In this document: positions 46,147 through 55,411 of the stretch, in pieces
Layout of the letters: every line of letters starts with the position of its first letter
Numbering within the stretch: the first letter of the stretch is position 1
Assembly (NCBI RefSeq): GCF_001761465.1
Contig: NZ_CP017479.1
Span: 3,038,001 to 3,102,000 of the forward strand
From: Flavobacterium gilvum
GTDB taxonomy: Bacteria; Bacteroidota; Bacteroidia; Flavobacteriales; Flavobacteriaceae
Direction of reading: 5' to 3'
Length of the DNA stretch: 64,000 nucleotides
The notes under the pieces: generated by a model
What the model saw: only the letters and a program-made list of their open reading frames with translations
Database searches by the model: none
Told to the model about the DNA's origin: nothing
Made by a program: the position numbers and the translations under genes

Positions 46147-48159
46147 ATGAATAGAATCAGAAAAAACAATTGGTATGCATTACTGCTCTTAGCAGGAATA
46201 ACTTTTTTAAGTACAAGTTGTTCTAGCAATACAGAAAAAATTTCGATGGAAATCAACAAAGGATGGCAATTCAGCGAAGTGACCAAAAATGATTGGCATC
46301 CGGCAACCATACCCGGTGAAGTACATACTGATTTGTTGAAAAACAAAATGATTCCGGATCCATTCTACCGCGATAACGAAAAAAAATTAGTTTGGATTGA
46401 AAAAAAAGACTGGGAATACAAAACTACTTTTAATGTCGCTCCCGAATTTTTCAAAAAGAAAAATAATCTGTTGGTTTTTGACGGATTAGACACTTACGCC
46501 ACAGTATATATCAACGGAATTGAAGTATTGAAAACCAACAATATGTTCCGTCAATGGACTGCCGATGTAAAACAAAATCTGAAACCAGATAATAACGAAT
46601 TGAGAATTGTTTTTCAGTCGGCTCAAAATGTAGTGGACTCACTCGCCAAAAAAGATTTGCCTTACGTGATTCCAGATAATCCAAGATGTTATGTACGTAA
46701 AGCACAATATCATTTTGGTTGGGATTGGGGACCAAAATTCACCACTTGTGGAATTTGGAAAGCGGTACGTTTGGAAGCTTTTGACGAAAAAGAAGAAGAA
46801 AAAGAATATGTAGCGCCTCATAAATACGAATTGGTTCAGGAAAAAGATACTGCCGGAGCTTCTTTTTATTTCAAAATAGATGACAAAGCCGTGTACATGA
46901 AGGGTGCAAATTACATTCCCTCAGATGCTTTTTTATCCAGAATGACAAATGCCGAATATGACAAAGTGATTGCCACAGCCAAAGATGCAAACATGAATAT
47001 GCTCCGAATTTGGGGTGGCGGTATCTATGAAAGTGATTATTTCTATGATTTATGCGACAAAAATGGAATTTATGTTTGGCAAGATTTCATGTTTGCCGGA
47101 ACGATGGTTCCTGGTGACAAAGACTTTTTCGACAATGTGAAAGAAGAAGTAAAATACCAAGTAAAACGTTTACGCCATCATCCGTCGATTGTGGTTTGGT
47201 GTGGAAATAACGAAATAGACGAAGCTTTCAAAAATTGGGGTTGGCAAAAACAATTCAAAATGAATAAGAAAGATTCTATCAGACTTTGGAGTGATTACAA
47301 AAGGCTCTTTCAGGACAGTATCCCAAAATGGGTAAAAGAAGTTGACCCAAGTCGCCCTTATGTAAGCAGTTCACCTCTTTTTGGCTGGGGCAAAAAAGAA
47401 AGCATCAAGCAAGGCGACAGTCACTATTGGGGAACTTGGTGGGGACTTGAGGATGTTGAAGTTACTTTGAAAAAAACGGGGCGTTTTGTTAGTGAATACG
47501 GTATGCAAGCAATGCCAAATTATTCCACCACCGAAAGAATAACTACTGAAGAGGACAGACATTTGTACTCTGATGTATTGAAAGCGCACCAAAAAGCAGG
47601 CAAAGGATTTAATAAACTGAATTCATACATTCATCGATATTTCAAAGACACTACGAATGTAAAAACCTGGTCGGTGAAAGATTACACCTATATAACGCAG
47701 TGTTTACAGTATTATTCTTTTAAAAACATCATCGGAATTCACCGATCAAAAGAGCCATACAATATGGGAACATTGTTGTGGCAGTTGAACGATTGTTGGC
47801 CAGTAGCGAGCTGGAGTATCACCGATTACTACAACCGTCAGCCAAAAGCCGCTTGGTATGCAGTAAAAGAAGCCTACAGAGATGATGTAAAACCAGTAGT
47901 AGACTTGATGAGACCAATAAACATGAAATTGGAAAATCCACAAGTTACTTTCAAAGTGGATGGCAACAATATTATTTTAAAAGCAACAAAAGCAGCAAAA
48001 TTTGTTTGGATTGACATCAAAGGTTACACTGGAAGATTGAGTGATAATTATTTTGATTTGAAAGCGGGTGAAGAAAAAACTATTGCCATTCAATCACCAA
48101 TATCAAAACCACAAATCACAATTACTTCGTTATTTGATGTTTTGAGTAGAAATAAATAA
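46147..48159 (+). CDS. Compact GH2 beta-mannosidase lacking Ig-like domains
   Basis: 670 residues, a lipoprotein with lipobox LSTSC (Cys25). The GH2 N-terminal sugar-binding domain spans about 33-211 (TIPGEVHTDLL, YHFGWDWGPKF, GIWKAVRLEAF). The barrel spans about 228-580 with acid/base Glu356 in WCGNNEIDEAF and nucleophile Glu450 in RFVSEYGMQAMP. A C-terminal beta domain (about 587-670) follows. Bacteroidota beta-mannosidases of this type are about 860 residues. Here the Ig-like domain 2 is reduced to a charged linker (212-227) and the domain after the barrel is missing near 585-590, both in frame. The enzyme would hydrolyse the core Man-beta-1,4-GlcNAc of N-glycans. All catalytic residues are present, but folding without these domains needs testing. 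Confidence 0.88.
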   Translation: MNRIRKNNWYALLLLAGITFLSTSCSSNTEKISMEINKGWQFSEVTKNDWHPATIPGEVHTDLLKNKMIPDPFYRDNEKKLVWIEKKDWEYKTTFNVAPEFFKKKNNLLVFDGLDTYATVYINGIEVLKTNNMFRQWTADVKQNLKPDNNELRIVFQSAQNVVDSLAKKDLPYVIPDNPRCYVRKAQYHFGWDWGPKFTTCGIWKAVRLEAFDEKEEEKEYVAPHKYELVQEKDTAGASFYFKIDDKAVYMKGANYIPSDAFLSRMTNAEYDKVIATAKDANMNMLRIWGGGIYESDYFYDLCDKNGIYVWQDFMFAGTMVPGDKDFFDNVKEEVKYQVKRLRHHPSIVVWCGNNEIDEAFKNWGWQKQFKMNKKDSIRLWSDYKRLFQDSIPKWVKEVDPSRPYVSSSPLFGWGKKESIKQGDSHYWGTWWGLEDVEVTLKKTGRFVSEYGMQAMPNYSTTERITTEEDRHLYSDVLKAHQKAGKGFNKLNSYIHRYFKDTTNVKTWSVKDYTYITQCLQYYSFKNIIGIHRSKEPYNMGTLLWQLNDCWPVASWSITDYYNRQPKAAWYAVKEAYRDDVKPVVDLMRPINMKLENPQVTFKVDGNNIILKATKAAKFVWIDIKGYTGRLSDNYFDLKAGEEKTIAIQSPISKPQITITSLFDVLSRNK

Positions 48160-48240
48160 AAAAATTAATCTTTTCAACAAAGGCCTAACAGGTTTTAATC
48201 AATTGAAACAGAAGATATTTAAATAAATAAAATAAGAATA

Positions 48241-50508
48241 ATGCAATCTTACAAATTTAAAATTACCATCCTTGCAATGGCAAGTTTCTTTTTGACGAAT
48301 CCCGTTATTGCACAGGAAAAAACAAAAAACGAATCGAAAAGCAATTACACCCAATATGTAAATCCGTACATTGGTTCTGGTGGTCACGGACACGTTTTTT
48401 TGGGTGCCAATGTTCCTTTTGGGGCTGTTCAATTGGGGCCGTCGACTATTTTTGAAGGTTGGGATTGGTGCAGTGGTTATAATTATTCGAGTAATACTAT
48501 TCTCGGGTTCACGCACACCCATTTGAGCGGAACTGGAATTGGCGATTTGAACGATATTCTTCTGTTGCCGGCAACTGGAAAAGTAGCTCTAAACAAAGCA
48601 GATAAAAAAGATCCGAATGGTTACGGTTCTACTTTCTCCCATCAAAATGAAGTCGTAAAACCTGGTTATTACAGCGTTCTTTTGGACAAATACAACGTAA
48701 AAGCAGAATTGACTACATCAGAAAGAGTTGGTTTTCATAAATACACTTTCAATTCAAAAGAAGAAGCGCACGTCTTACTTGACCTCACTGATGGTTTGGG
48801 TTGGGACAGTCCAAAACAAACAATGATTCAAAAAACAGGGAGCAAAACCATTATTGGTTATCGACACTCCAAAGGCTGGGCTGATGACCAACGTTTGTTT
48901 TTTGCAATGGAATTTTCGGAAGATATTTCAAATATTGCTTTGTATGACAGTATCGCTATAAAAAGCGGACTTCAAGGCGAGGGCAAAAAAATGAAAGCTA
49001 TTTTGGATTTTAAAAACAAAAAAGGAAATGTCATCATGGTTAAAGTGGGAATTTCGCCAGTAAGTACCGAAAACGCTTTAGCCAATATCAAAGTCGAAAT
49101 TCCGAATTGGGATTTCTCAAAAGCTGTTCAAAACGCAGATGCAAAATGGAACAAAGCTTTGGCCAAAATTGACATTAAAGCCAATCCTGATACTAAAACA
49201 ATTTTCTACACTTCCTTATATCATACGATGTTTGCCCCATCAATTTTTAATGATGCAAATGGAGATTATAGAGGAACGGATAAAAAAGTTTATAAAAACA
49301 GTGGTTTTACCAACTACACCACCTTCTCTTTATGGGACACCTATCGTGCATTACACCCGCTTTACACAATTATCCAAGAGGATAAAATCAATGATATTGT
49401 AAAAACATTTTTGGCGATTTACCAACAACAAGGGAGATTACCCGTTTGGCATTTGATGGGAAATGAAACTGATTGTATGAACGGAAACCACTCCATTGCC
49501 GTAATTGTCGATGCTTATTTTAAAGGATATCGCAATTACGATGTGAATTTGGCTTACGAAGCCATCAAAAAGACAGCGATGCAAAACCGTGCGGGTATGG
49601 ATTATGTACAAAAAATACAATACATCCCGGCAGACAGTCAGTTGGAAACCGTTGCCAATGCTTTGGAATACGCCATCGATGATTGGTGTATTGCCCGAAT
49701 GGCAAAGGATTTAAACAAAATGGACGATTATGCTTATTTCACCAAAAGAGCCGAATTATACAAACAATATTTTGATAAAAATACCGGTTTCATGCGCGGA
49801 AAATTAGCAAATGGACAATGGAGAGAACCTTTCAATCCGTTGGCTTCATCCCACCGAAAAGACGATTATGTAGAAGGAAATGCTTGGCAATACACTTGGT
49901 TGGTACCTCAAGATCCTTATGGTTTGATTGATTTATTTGGCGGAGACCAAAAATTTATCGAGAAATTTGATCAACTGTTTACACTGACAGAAAAAGTAGC
50001 CGGCGAAGAAGCTTCACCAGATATCAGTGGGTTGATTGGCCAATATGCGCAAGGAAATGAACCGAGTCACCACATTCCGTATTTGTATGCTTATGTGGGA
50101 CAACCTTGGAAAACAGCCAAAATAGTTCGTCAGGTTTTTGACCAATTTTATACCACCAAAATTGACGGAATTTGTGGAAACGAGGATGTTGGTCAAATGT
50201 CGGCTTGGTACGTGTTATCATCTATGGGTTTTTATGCCGTAAATCCTGCAAAAGGGATCTATGTTTTTGGAAGCCCAGCTGTTGACGAAGCTGTTATTCA
50301 TTACAAAGAAAATATTTCATTCAAAATAACTGCTGTAAACAACAGTAAAACAAATATTTATATTCAAAAAGTGGAATACAACGGAAAACCCTATACAAAA
50401 TCATACATTACCCATGACATGATTGTAAAAGGTGGTGAACTTAAATTATATATGGGCAGTCAGCCTTCTATGACTTTTGGTGTTGCAAAAGCTGACAGAC
50501 CTTTGTAG
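48241..50508 (+). CDS. GH92 alpha-mannosidase
   Basis: 755 residues. N-terminal signal about 1-25 (PVIAQ). Typical GH92 motifs: YVNPYIGSGGHGHVFLGA, WCSGYNYSS, GFTHTHLSGTGIGDLNDILLLP (about 84-108), FTNYTTFSLWDTYRALHPL, GNETDCMNGNHS and CGNEDVGQMSAWYVLSSMGFY. The HLSGTGIGD form is the classic exo-alpha-mannosidase version, often alpha-1,2 or alpha-1,3 specific, and Ca2+ dependent. It differs from the other two GH92 proteins in the window, giving three likely linkage specialists. It follows the beta-mannosidase by 81 bp. Confidence 0.95.
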   Translation: MQSYKFKITILAMASFFLTNPVIAQEKTKNESKSNYTQYVNPYIGSGGHGHVFLGANVPFGAVQLGPSTIFEGWDWCSGYNYSSNTILGFTHTHLSGTGIGDLNDILLLPATGKVALNKADKKDPNGYGSTFSHQNEVVKPGYYSVLLDKYNVKAELTTSERVGFHKYTFNSKEEAHVLLDLTDGLGWDSPKQTMIQKTGSKTIIGYRHSKGWADDQRLFFAMEFSEDISNIALYDSIAIKSGLQGEGKKMKAILDFKNKKGNVIMVKVGISPVSTENALANIKVEIPNWDFSKAVQNADAKWNKALAKIDIKANPDTKTIFYTSLYHTMFAPSIFNDANGDYRGTDKKVYKNSGFTNYTTFSLWDTYRALHPLYTIIQEDKINDIVKTFLAIYQQQGRLPVWHLMGNETDCMNGNHSIAVIVDAYFKGYRNYDVNLAYEAIKKTAMQNRAGMDYVQKIQYIPADSQLETVANALEYAIDDWCIARMAKDLNKMDDYAYFTKRAELYKQYFDKNTGFMRGKLANGQWREPFNPLASSHRKDDYVEGNAWQYTWLVPQDPYGLIDLFGGDQKFIEKFDQLFTLTEKVAGEEASPDISGLIGQYAQGNEPSHHIPYLYAYVGQPWKTAKIVRQVFDQFYTTKIDGICGNEDVGQMSAWYVLSSMGFYAVNPAKGIYVFGSPAVDEAVIHYKENISFKITAVNNSKTNIYIQKVEYNGKPYTKSYITHDMIVKGGELKLYMGSQPSMTFGVAKADRPL

Positions 50509-50633
50509 CCTAATACTGTTAGGTTAAGAGATTTTTGATTAACGATTGTCGATTTCAGATTTGGCATGACTAAAATTATATTAATGCCTTAAAGTTTTAT
50601 AAAAAATAAAATCACCGAATAACAACTAATATT

Positions 50634-51491
50634 ATGAGAAAATTCATATTGGTTTTAGAAATATTTTTTGCTTTCGCAAATACAAATGCACAAACCAAAG
50701 CATTATCAAGTCTGAATATAATGACGTTTAATATTCGTTATGACAATCCGGGAGACGGCTTAAACAGTTGGCAGCATCGCAAAGAAAATGTCTTGAAAAT
50801 GATTCGTTTCAACGAAGTGGATATTCTAGGAATGCAGGAAGTTCTTGAGCACCAACTGAAAGATTTCACTACAGGTCTTTCTGGATACGAAGCTATTGGA
50901 GTTGGTCGTGAAGATGGAAAAACAAAAGGAGAATACAGCCCAATTCTTTACAATAAAAATAAATTTACACTAATAAAATCAGGTTATTTCTGGCTGAGCC
51001 AAACTCCGGAAAAACCATCCAAAGGTTGGGATGCCGCTTGCGAACGCATTGCAACTTGGGTGCAACTGAAAGACAAAGCCAACGGGAAAAAACTTTTTGT
51101 AATAAATACTCATTTTGATCACATCGGCGAAATTGCCAGACGTGAAAGTGTGACTTTGATAAAATTAAAAATCGCTCAACTCAGCGAAGGAATGCCTCAA
51201 ATAATGATGGGAGATTTGAATGCTACTCCAGACTCATCGGTGATGACTGCATTATTGACACCGGATAAATCGTTAAGTCTTTTGGATTCCAAAAAACTGG
51301 CACCAATTGTTTACGGTCCAAATTGGTCTTTTTATGATTTTGGAAAAATACCTTTCAATGACCGCCCTCTTATCGATTATATTTTGGTAACCAAAGGAAT
51401 TTCAATCAAAAAATATGCTGTTTTTGCCGAAACATTAAATGAACTTTGTCTTTCTGATCATGCTCCTGTCTTCATCAATATTTCATTTTAA
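50634..51491 (+). CDS. Secreted endonuclease/exonuclease/phosphatase-fold hydrolase
   Basis: 285 residues. Signal peptide about 1-20 (TNAQ). The EEP-fold catalytic set is visible: Asn33 in MTFNIRYD, Glu69 in GMQEVLEH, His160 in NTHFDH, Asp194 and Asn196 in GDLNATP, and Asp275-His276 in SDHAPVF. These metal-dependent enzymes cleave phosphodiesters or phosphomonoesters. Between two GH92 genes a role on phosphorylated mannan or N-glycans (for example removing mannose-6-phosphate or GlcNAc-phosphate caps that block mannosidases) is more likely than DNA repair, since the protein is exported. That role is inference. It has 125 bp to the upstream gene and 34 bp to the next GH92. Confidence 0.85.
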   Translation: MRKFILVLEIFFAFANTNAQTKALSSLNIMTFNIRYDNPGDGLNSWQHRKENVLKMIRFNEVDILGMQEVLEHQLKDFTTGLSGYEAIGVGREDGKTKGEYSPILYNKNKFTLIKSGYFWLSQTPEKPSKGWDAACERIATWVQLKDKANGKKLFVINTHFDHIGEIARRESVTLIKLKIAQLSEGMPQIMMGDLNATPDSSVMTALLTPDKSLSLLDSKKLAPIVYGPNWSFYDFGKIPFNDRPLIDYILVTKGISIKKYAVFAETLNELCLSDHAPVFINISF

Positions 51492-51525
51492 AATCTCCCC
51501 TCCTATCAAACAAAAAAATTCTATA

Positions 51526-53808
51526 ATGAAAAACTGTAACTTCTTTTTGGCACTTCTTTTTTGGGGATTCATTACAAATGCTCAAAACAAAACCGATAAT
51601 CCTGTAGATTATGTCAATACTCTAATGGGAACCCAATCAGTTCACAGCTTGTCAAACGGAAATACGTATCCAGCTATTGCGCGTCCTTGGGGAATGAATT
51701 TTTGGTCACCACAAACAGGCAAAATGGGTGACGGATGGATGTACACTTACACCGCCGAAAAAATACGTGGATTCAAACAAACGCATCAGCCTTCACCTTG
51801 GATCAATGATTACGGACAATTTTCGATTATGCCCGTTACAGGAAAATTAGTTTATAAAGAAGACGATAGAGCAAGCTGGTTCAGTCATAAATCGGAAATT
51901 ACAAAACCACATTATTACAGTGTATATCTTGCCGATTTTGACATTACTACCGAAATGACTGCGACTGAAAGAGCGGCTCATTTTCAAATTACTTTTCCAA
52001 AAAACGATCAATCTTCAATCGTGGTTGATGCATTTGACAAAGGTTCGTACATCAAAATCATTCCTTCCGAAAATAAAATCATTGGTTACACCACAAGAAA
52101 CAGTGGTGGTGTTCCTGATAATTTCAAAAATTATTTTGTTTTGGTTTTCGACAAAGCTTTTGAAACCAAATACACATGGAACGAGAATGGATTAGCAAAA
52201 GACCAACTCGAAATGAAAGCCAATCATTCCGGTGCAGTTGTAGGCTTTAAAACCAATAAGGGAGAGAAAATAAACGTTCGCGTTGCTTCGTCATTTATTA
52301 GTTTTGAACAAGCAGAACAAAACTTAAATGCCGAATTGAAAAATAGGCCTTTCGAAAATGTACTAGCCGAATCAAAAACGGTTTGGAACAAAACACTTGG
52401 AAAAGTAAAAGCTGAAGGCGGAACCGAAGAACAGATTAACACTTTTTACTCTTGTTTATATCGCACGGTTTGTTTTCCGCAAAAATTATATGAAGTCGAT
52501 TCCAACGGAAAAATTGTGCACTACAGTCCGTACAACGGAAAAATTCAAGACGGTTATATGTATGGTGGAACTGGATTTTGGGACACTTTTCGGGCATTGT
52601 ACCCTTTGTTGAACTTAGTTTATCCATCCATCAACAAGGAAATGCAGGAAGCCTTGATTAATGATTACAAAGAAGGCGGCTTTTTGCCAGAGTGGTCAAG
52701 TCCCGGTCTAAGGGATTGCATGGTGGGCAACAACTCGGCTTCGGTAGTTGCAGAGGCTTATTTAAAAGGTTTGAGAGGTTATGACATCAACACTTTGTAC
52801 GAAGCTTTGCAGCATGGTGCAAACAACGAAGGACCAAACGCAACGGGACGTAAAGGAGTTGAATATTACAACACCTTGGGTTATGTTCCTTATGATGTAA
52901 AAATCAACGAGAATGCAGCCAGAACGTTGGAATATGCTTATGATGATTTTGCTATTTGGAAATTGGCGAAAGCCTTAAACCGTCCGGCATCTGAAATTGC
53001 GCAGTACGAAAAACGAATGATGAATTATAAAAACCTGTTCAATCCGGAATTCAATTTAATGAGCGGAAGAGACAAAGACGGCAGTTTTACTAAAAATTTC
53101 AATCCGTTTAAATGGGGCGATGCTTTTACAGAAGGCAACAGCTGGCATTACAGTTGGAGTGTTTTCCACGACATTCAGGGATTAATTAATCTGATGGGAG
53201 GCGAAAAAGCCTTTACCGCAAAATTAGACGAGGTATTTTCGCTACCACCAACATTTGACGACTCTTATTATGGTGGCGTGATTCATGAAATCCGCGAAAT
53301 GCAGATTATGAATATGGGACAATATGCACACGGAAACCAACCAATACAACACATGATTTATCTGTACAATTATGCAGGACAACCTTGGAAAACGCAATAT
53401 TGGTCAAGAGAAGTCATGAACCGTTTGTACAAACCAACCCCAGACGGTTATTGCGGAGACGAAGATAACGGACAAACATCGGCTTGGTATATTTTCTCTT
53501 CCATGGGCTTCTACCCTGTTTGCCCGGCTTCGGATGAATATGTTTTGGGTGCACCTTTATTCAAAAAAATAACCGTTACTTTAGAGAACGGTAAACAAAT
53601 AGTCATTAATGCAGATAAAAATTCTGCCGAAAACAAATACGTTCAGGAATTGAAATGGAATCAAAAAGTCTATGACAAAAACTATATCAATCATTTCGAA
53701 TTACAAAAAGGAGCCGAACTTGACTTTAATATGGTTAACATTCCAAACGAAAAACGTGGGACTTCAAAAACAAGTTATCCATATTCGTATTCAACACAGA
53801 AAAAATAA
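51526..53808 (+). CDS. GH92 alpha-mannosidase
   Basis: The frame is open from 51439, but the ATG at 51526 gives a proper signal (MKNCNFFLALLFWGFITNAQ) and avoids overlapping the upstream gene. The protein then has 760 residues. GH92 motifs: VDYVNTLMGTQSVHSLSNGNTYP (spread over about 24-47), FKQTHQPSPWINDYGQFSIMP, GTGFWDTFRALYPLL, CMVGNNSASV and CGDEDNGQTSAWYIFSSMGF. The HQPSPWINDYG variant marks a subgroup different from the other two GH92 proteins of the locus. Expected action is exo-alpha-mannosidase on N-glycan or mannan arms. It lies 34 bp after the EEP gene and 77 bp before GH125. Confidence 0.94.
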   Translation: MKNCNFFLALLFWGFITNAQNKTDNPVDYVNTLMGTQSVHSLSNGNTYPAIARPWGMNFWSPQTGKMGDGWMYTYTAEKIRGFKQTHQPSPWINDYGQFSIMPVTGKLVYKEDDRASWFSHKSEITKPHYYSVYLADFDITTEMTATERAAHFQITFPKNDQSSIVVDAFDKGSYIKIIPSENKIIGYTTRNSGGVPDNFKNYFVLVFDKAFETKYTWNENGLAKDQLEMKANHSGAVVGFKTNKGEKINVRVASSFISFEQAEQNLNAELKNRPFENVLAESKTVWNKTLGKVKAEGGTEEQINTFYSCLYRTVCFPQKLYEVDSNGKIVHYSPYNGKIQDGYMYGGTGFWDTFRALYPLLNLVYPSINKEMQEALINDYKEGGFLPEWSSPGLRDCMVGNNSASVVAEAYLKGLRGYDINTLYEALQHGANNEGPNATGRKGVEYYNTLGYVPYDVKINENAARTLEYAYDDFAIWKLAKALNRPASEIAQYEKRMMNYKNLFNPEFNLMSGRDKDGSFTKNFNPFKWGDAFTEGNSWHYSWSVFHDIQGLINLMGGEKAFTAKLDEVFSLPPTFDDSYYGGVIHEIREMQIMNMGQYAHGNQPIQHMIYLYNYAGQPWKTQYWSREVMNRLYKPTPDGYCGDEDNGQTSAWYIFSSMGFYPVCPASDEYVLGAPLFKKITVTLENGKQIVINADKNSAENKYVQELKWNQKVYDKNYINHFELQKGAELDFNMVNIPNEKRGTSKTSYPYSYSTQKK

Positions 53809-53885
53809 ACTCACTCAAATTTCTCCAATTTTCACCAATAAAATATCTGAAGATTGGCATAATTCGAGTCAAAAAATAAAAAAAT

Positions 53886-55346
53886 ATGCAATCACGTAGA
53901 AAATTTATAAAAAACACAGGGATTTTATCTGCAGGAATGCTCGCCCTAAACACTGAAGTTTTTGCTTCAAGCTCTAATTTATTTTTAAATTTTGCGCCCG
54001 ATTTTGTGAGCCAGCGTCCGCCATTGGCACAGCGTAAATTCACCAGTAAAGCCGTTGAAGATGCCATTGTTCGTATCAAAAAACAAATTGCCAATCCAGA
54101 ATTGGCTTGGTTGTTTGAGAACTGTTTCCCAAACACTTTGGACACCACAGTCGATTTTGAAATCATCGACGGAAAACCAGATACTTATGTCATTACTGGC
54201 GATATCGATGCAATGTGGCTTCGCGATTCTACAGCACAAATTTGGCCTTATATCCCTTTTGTAAAAGAAGACAAAAAATTGAAGGAATTGGTAAAAGGGG
54301 TTATCAACCGCCAGACAAAATGTATTTTGCTCGATCCATACGCCAATGCTTTTTACAAAGATTTCAATCAGGTGAGTGAATGGAAAAGTGATATCACCAA
54401 AATGCAACCCGGAATCCACGAACGCAAATGGGAAATAGACAGCCTTTGTTATCCCGTTCGATTGGCACATGGTTACTGGAAAGAAACCGGAGATGTTTCC
54501 ATGTTTGACGAAAATTGGAAAAAAGCCATGCATTTGGTTTTACAAACTTTCAAAGAGCAACAACGTTGGACAAGCAAAGGTCCTTATACTTTCCAAAGAA
54601 CAACTGCTTGGGCAACAGACGGTGTTCCTTTATCTGGCTACGGTTATCCGGTAAAACCTTGCGGATTGATTGTTTCTACTTTCCGTCCGAGTGATGACAG
54701 TACTTTGTTTGGATATCTAATACCGAGCAATATGTTTGCCATCGAAATATTGGGATACATGATCGAAATGTGTTCTACTCCTGCTTTAAAAGATGATGAA
54801 ATTGTGAAAAAAGCAAGCGAACTGAGAGCGCAAGTACAACAAGGACTAAAAGAAAACGGAATCATAACACACCCAAAATTCGGGGAAATTATTGCTTTTG
54901 AAGTAAATGGTTATGGCAGTTTTCATTTTATGGATGATGCCAATGTGCCTTCACTATTATCATTGCCTTATTTGGGTGCTGTAAAACCTGACAGCCCTTT
55001 ATATCTAAATACCCGAAAAGTGGTTCTTTCAGATAATAATCCGTTTTTTTACAAAGGAAAAGCAGGTGAAGGAATTGGCGGACCACACACAGGAGCCGAC
55101 ACGATTTGGCCTATGAGTATCATCCTTAGAGCTATTACAAGTGTTGATGAAAACGAAATAAAATATTGCATCAGCATCCTAAAGAAAACCCACGCCGATA
55201 CTGGATTTATGCACGAATCGTTCCATAAAGACGATGCAAAAAAATTCACCCGAAAATGGTTTGCTTGGGCTAATACGTTATTTGGCGAATTAATTGTCAA
55301 TACCAGCAAAAATCATCCGAGTATATTAGCCGATAAAAATATTTAA
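53886..55346 (+). CDS. GH125 exo-alpha-1,6-mannosidase
   Basis: 486 residues. The N-terminus MQSRRKFIKNTGILSAGML has the Arg-Arg pattern and short hydrophobic core of a Tat or lipoprotein-like signal (end near VFAS). The catalytic (alpha/alpha)6 domain contains the diagnostic GDIDAMWLRDSTAQIWPY (about 105-122), RTTAWATDGVPLSGYG, GLIVSTFRPSDDSTLFGY and HADTGFMHESFHKDD. GH125 enzymes are inverting exo-alpha-1,6-mannosidases that act on the alpha-1,6 arm of the N-glycan core or on mannan. This complements the alpha-1,2/1,3-type GH92 enzymes encoded just upstream. It has 77 bp to GH92 and 65 bp to the next gene. Family call is strong. Confidence 0.93.
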   Translation: MQSRRKFIKNTGILSAGMLALNTEVFASSSNLFLNFAPDFVSQRPPLAQRKFTSKAVEDAIVRIKKQIANPELAWLFENCFPNTLDTTVDFEIIDGKPDTYVITGDIDAMWLRDSTAQIWPYIPFVKEDKKLKELVKGVINRQTKCILLDPYANAFYKDFNQVSEWKSDITKMQPGIHERKWEIDSLCYPVRLAHGYWKETGDVSMFDENWKKAMHLVLQTFKEQQRWTSKGPYTFQRTTAWATDGVPLSGYGYPVKPCGLIVSTFRPSDDSTLFGYLIPSNMFAIEILGYMIEMCSTPALKDDEIVKKASELRAQVQQGLKENGIITHPKFGEIIAFEVNGYGSFHFMDDANVPSLLSLPYLGAVKPDSPLYLNTRKVVLSDNNPFFYKGKAGEGIGGPHTGADTIWPMSIILRAITSVDENEIKYCISILKKTHADTGFMHESFHKDDAKKFTRKWFAWANTLFGELIVNTSKNHPSILADKNI

Positions 55347-55411
55347 CAACATTGTTTTAATCCTAATTTTTACTAAAAATTTTAACCCTTGGCGAAAAAA
55401 AGTTCAAAAAA

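Noticed and set aside
46780-46828. Frameshift or pseudogene call for the compact beta-mannosidase
   Set aside because: The frame is open throughout, both catalytic Glu residues remain and the domain losses are in frame, so it is kept as a CDS with an odd architecture.
51439-51525. Upstream start of the third GH92 overlapping the EEP gene
   Set aside because: It overlaps the previous gene by 53 bp and adds 29 residues before a perfect signal peptide that begins at 51526.
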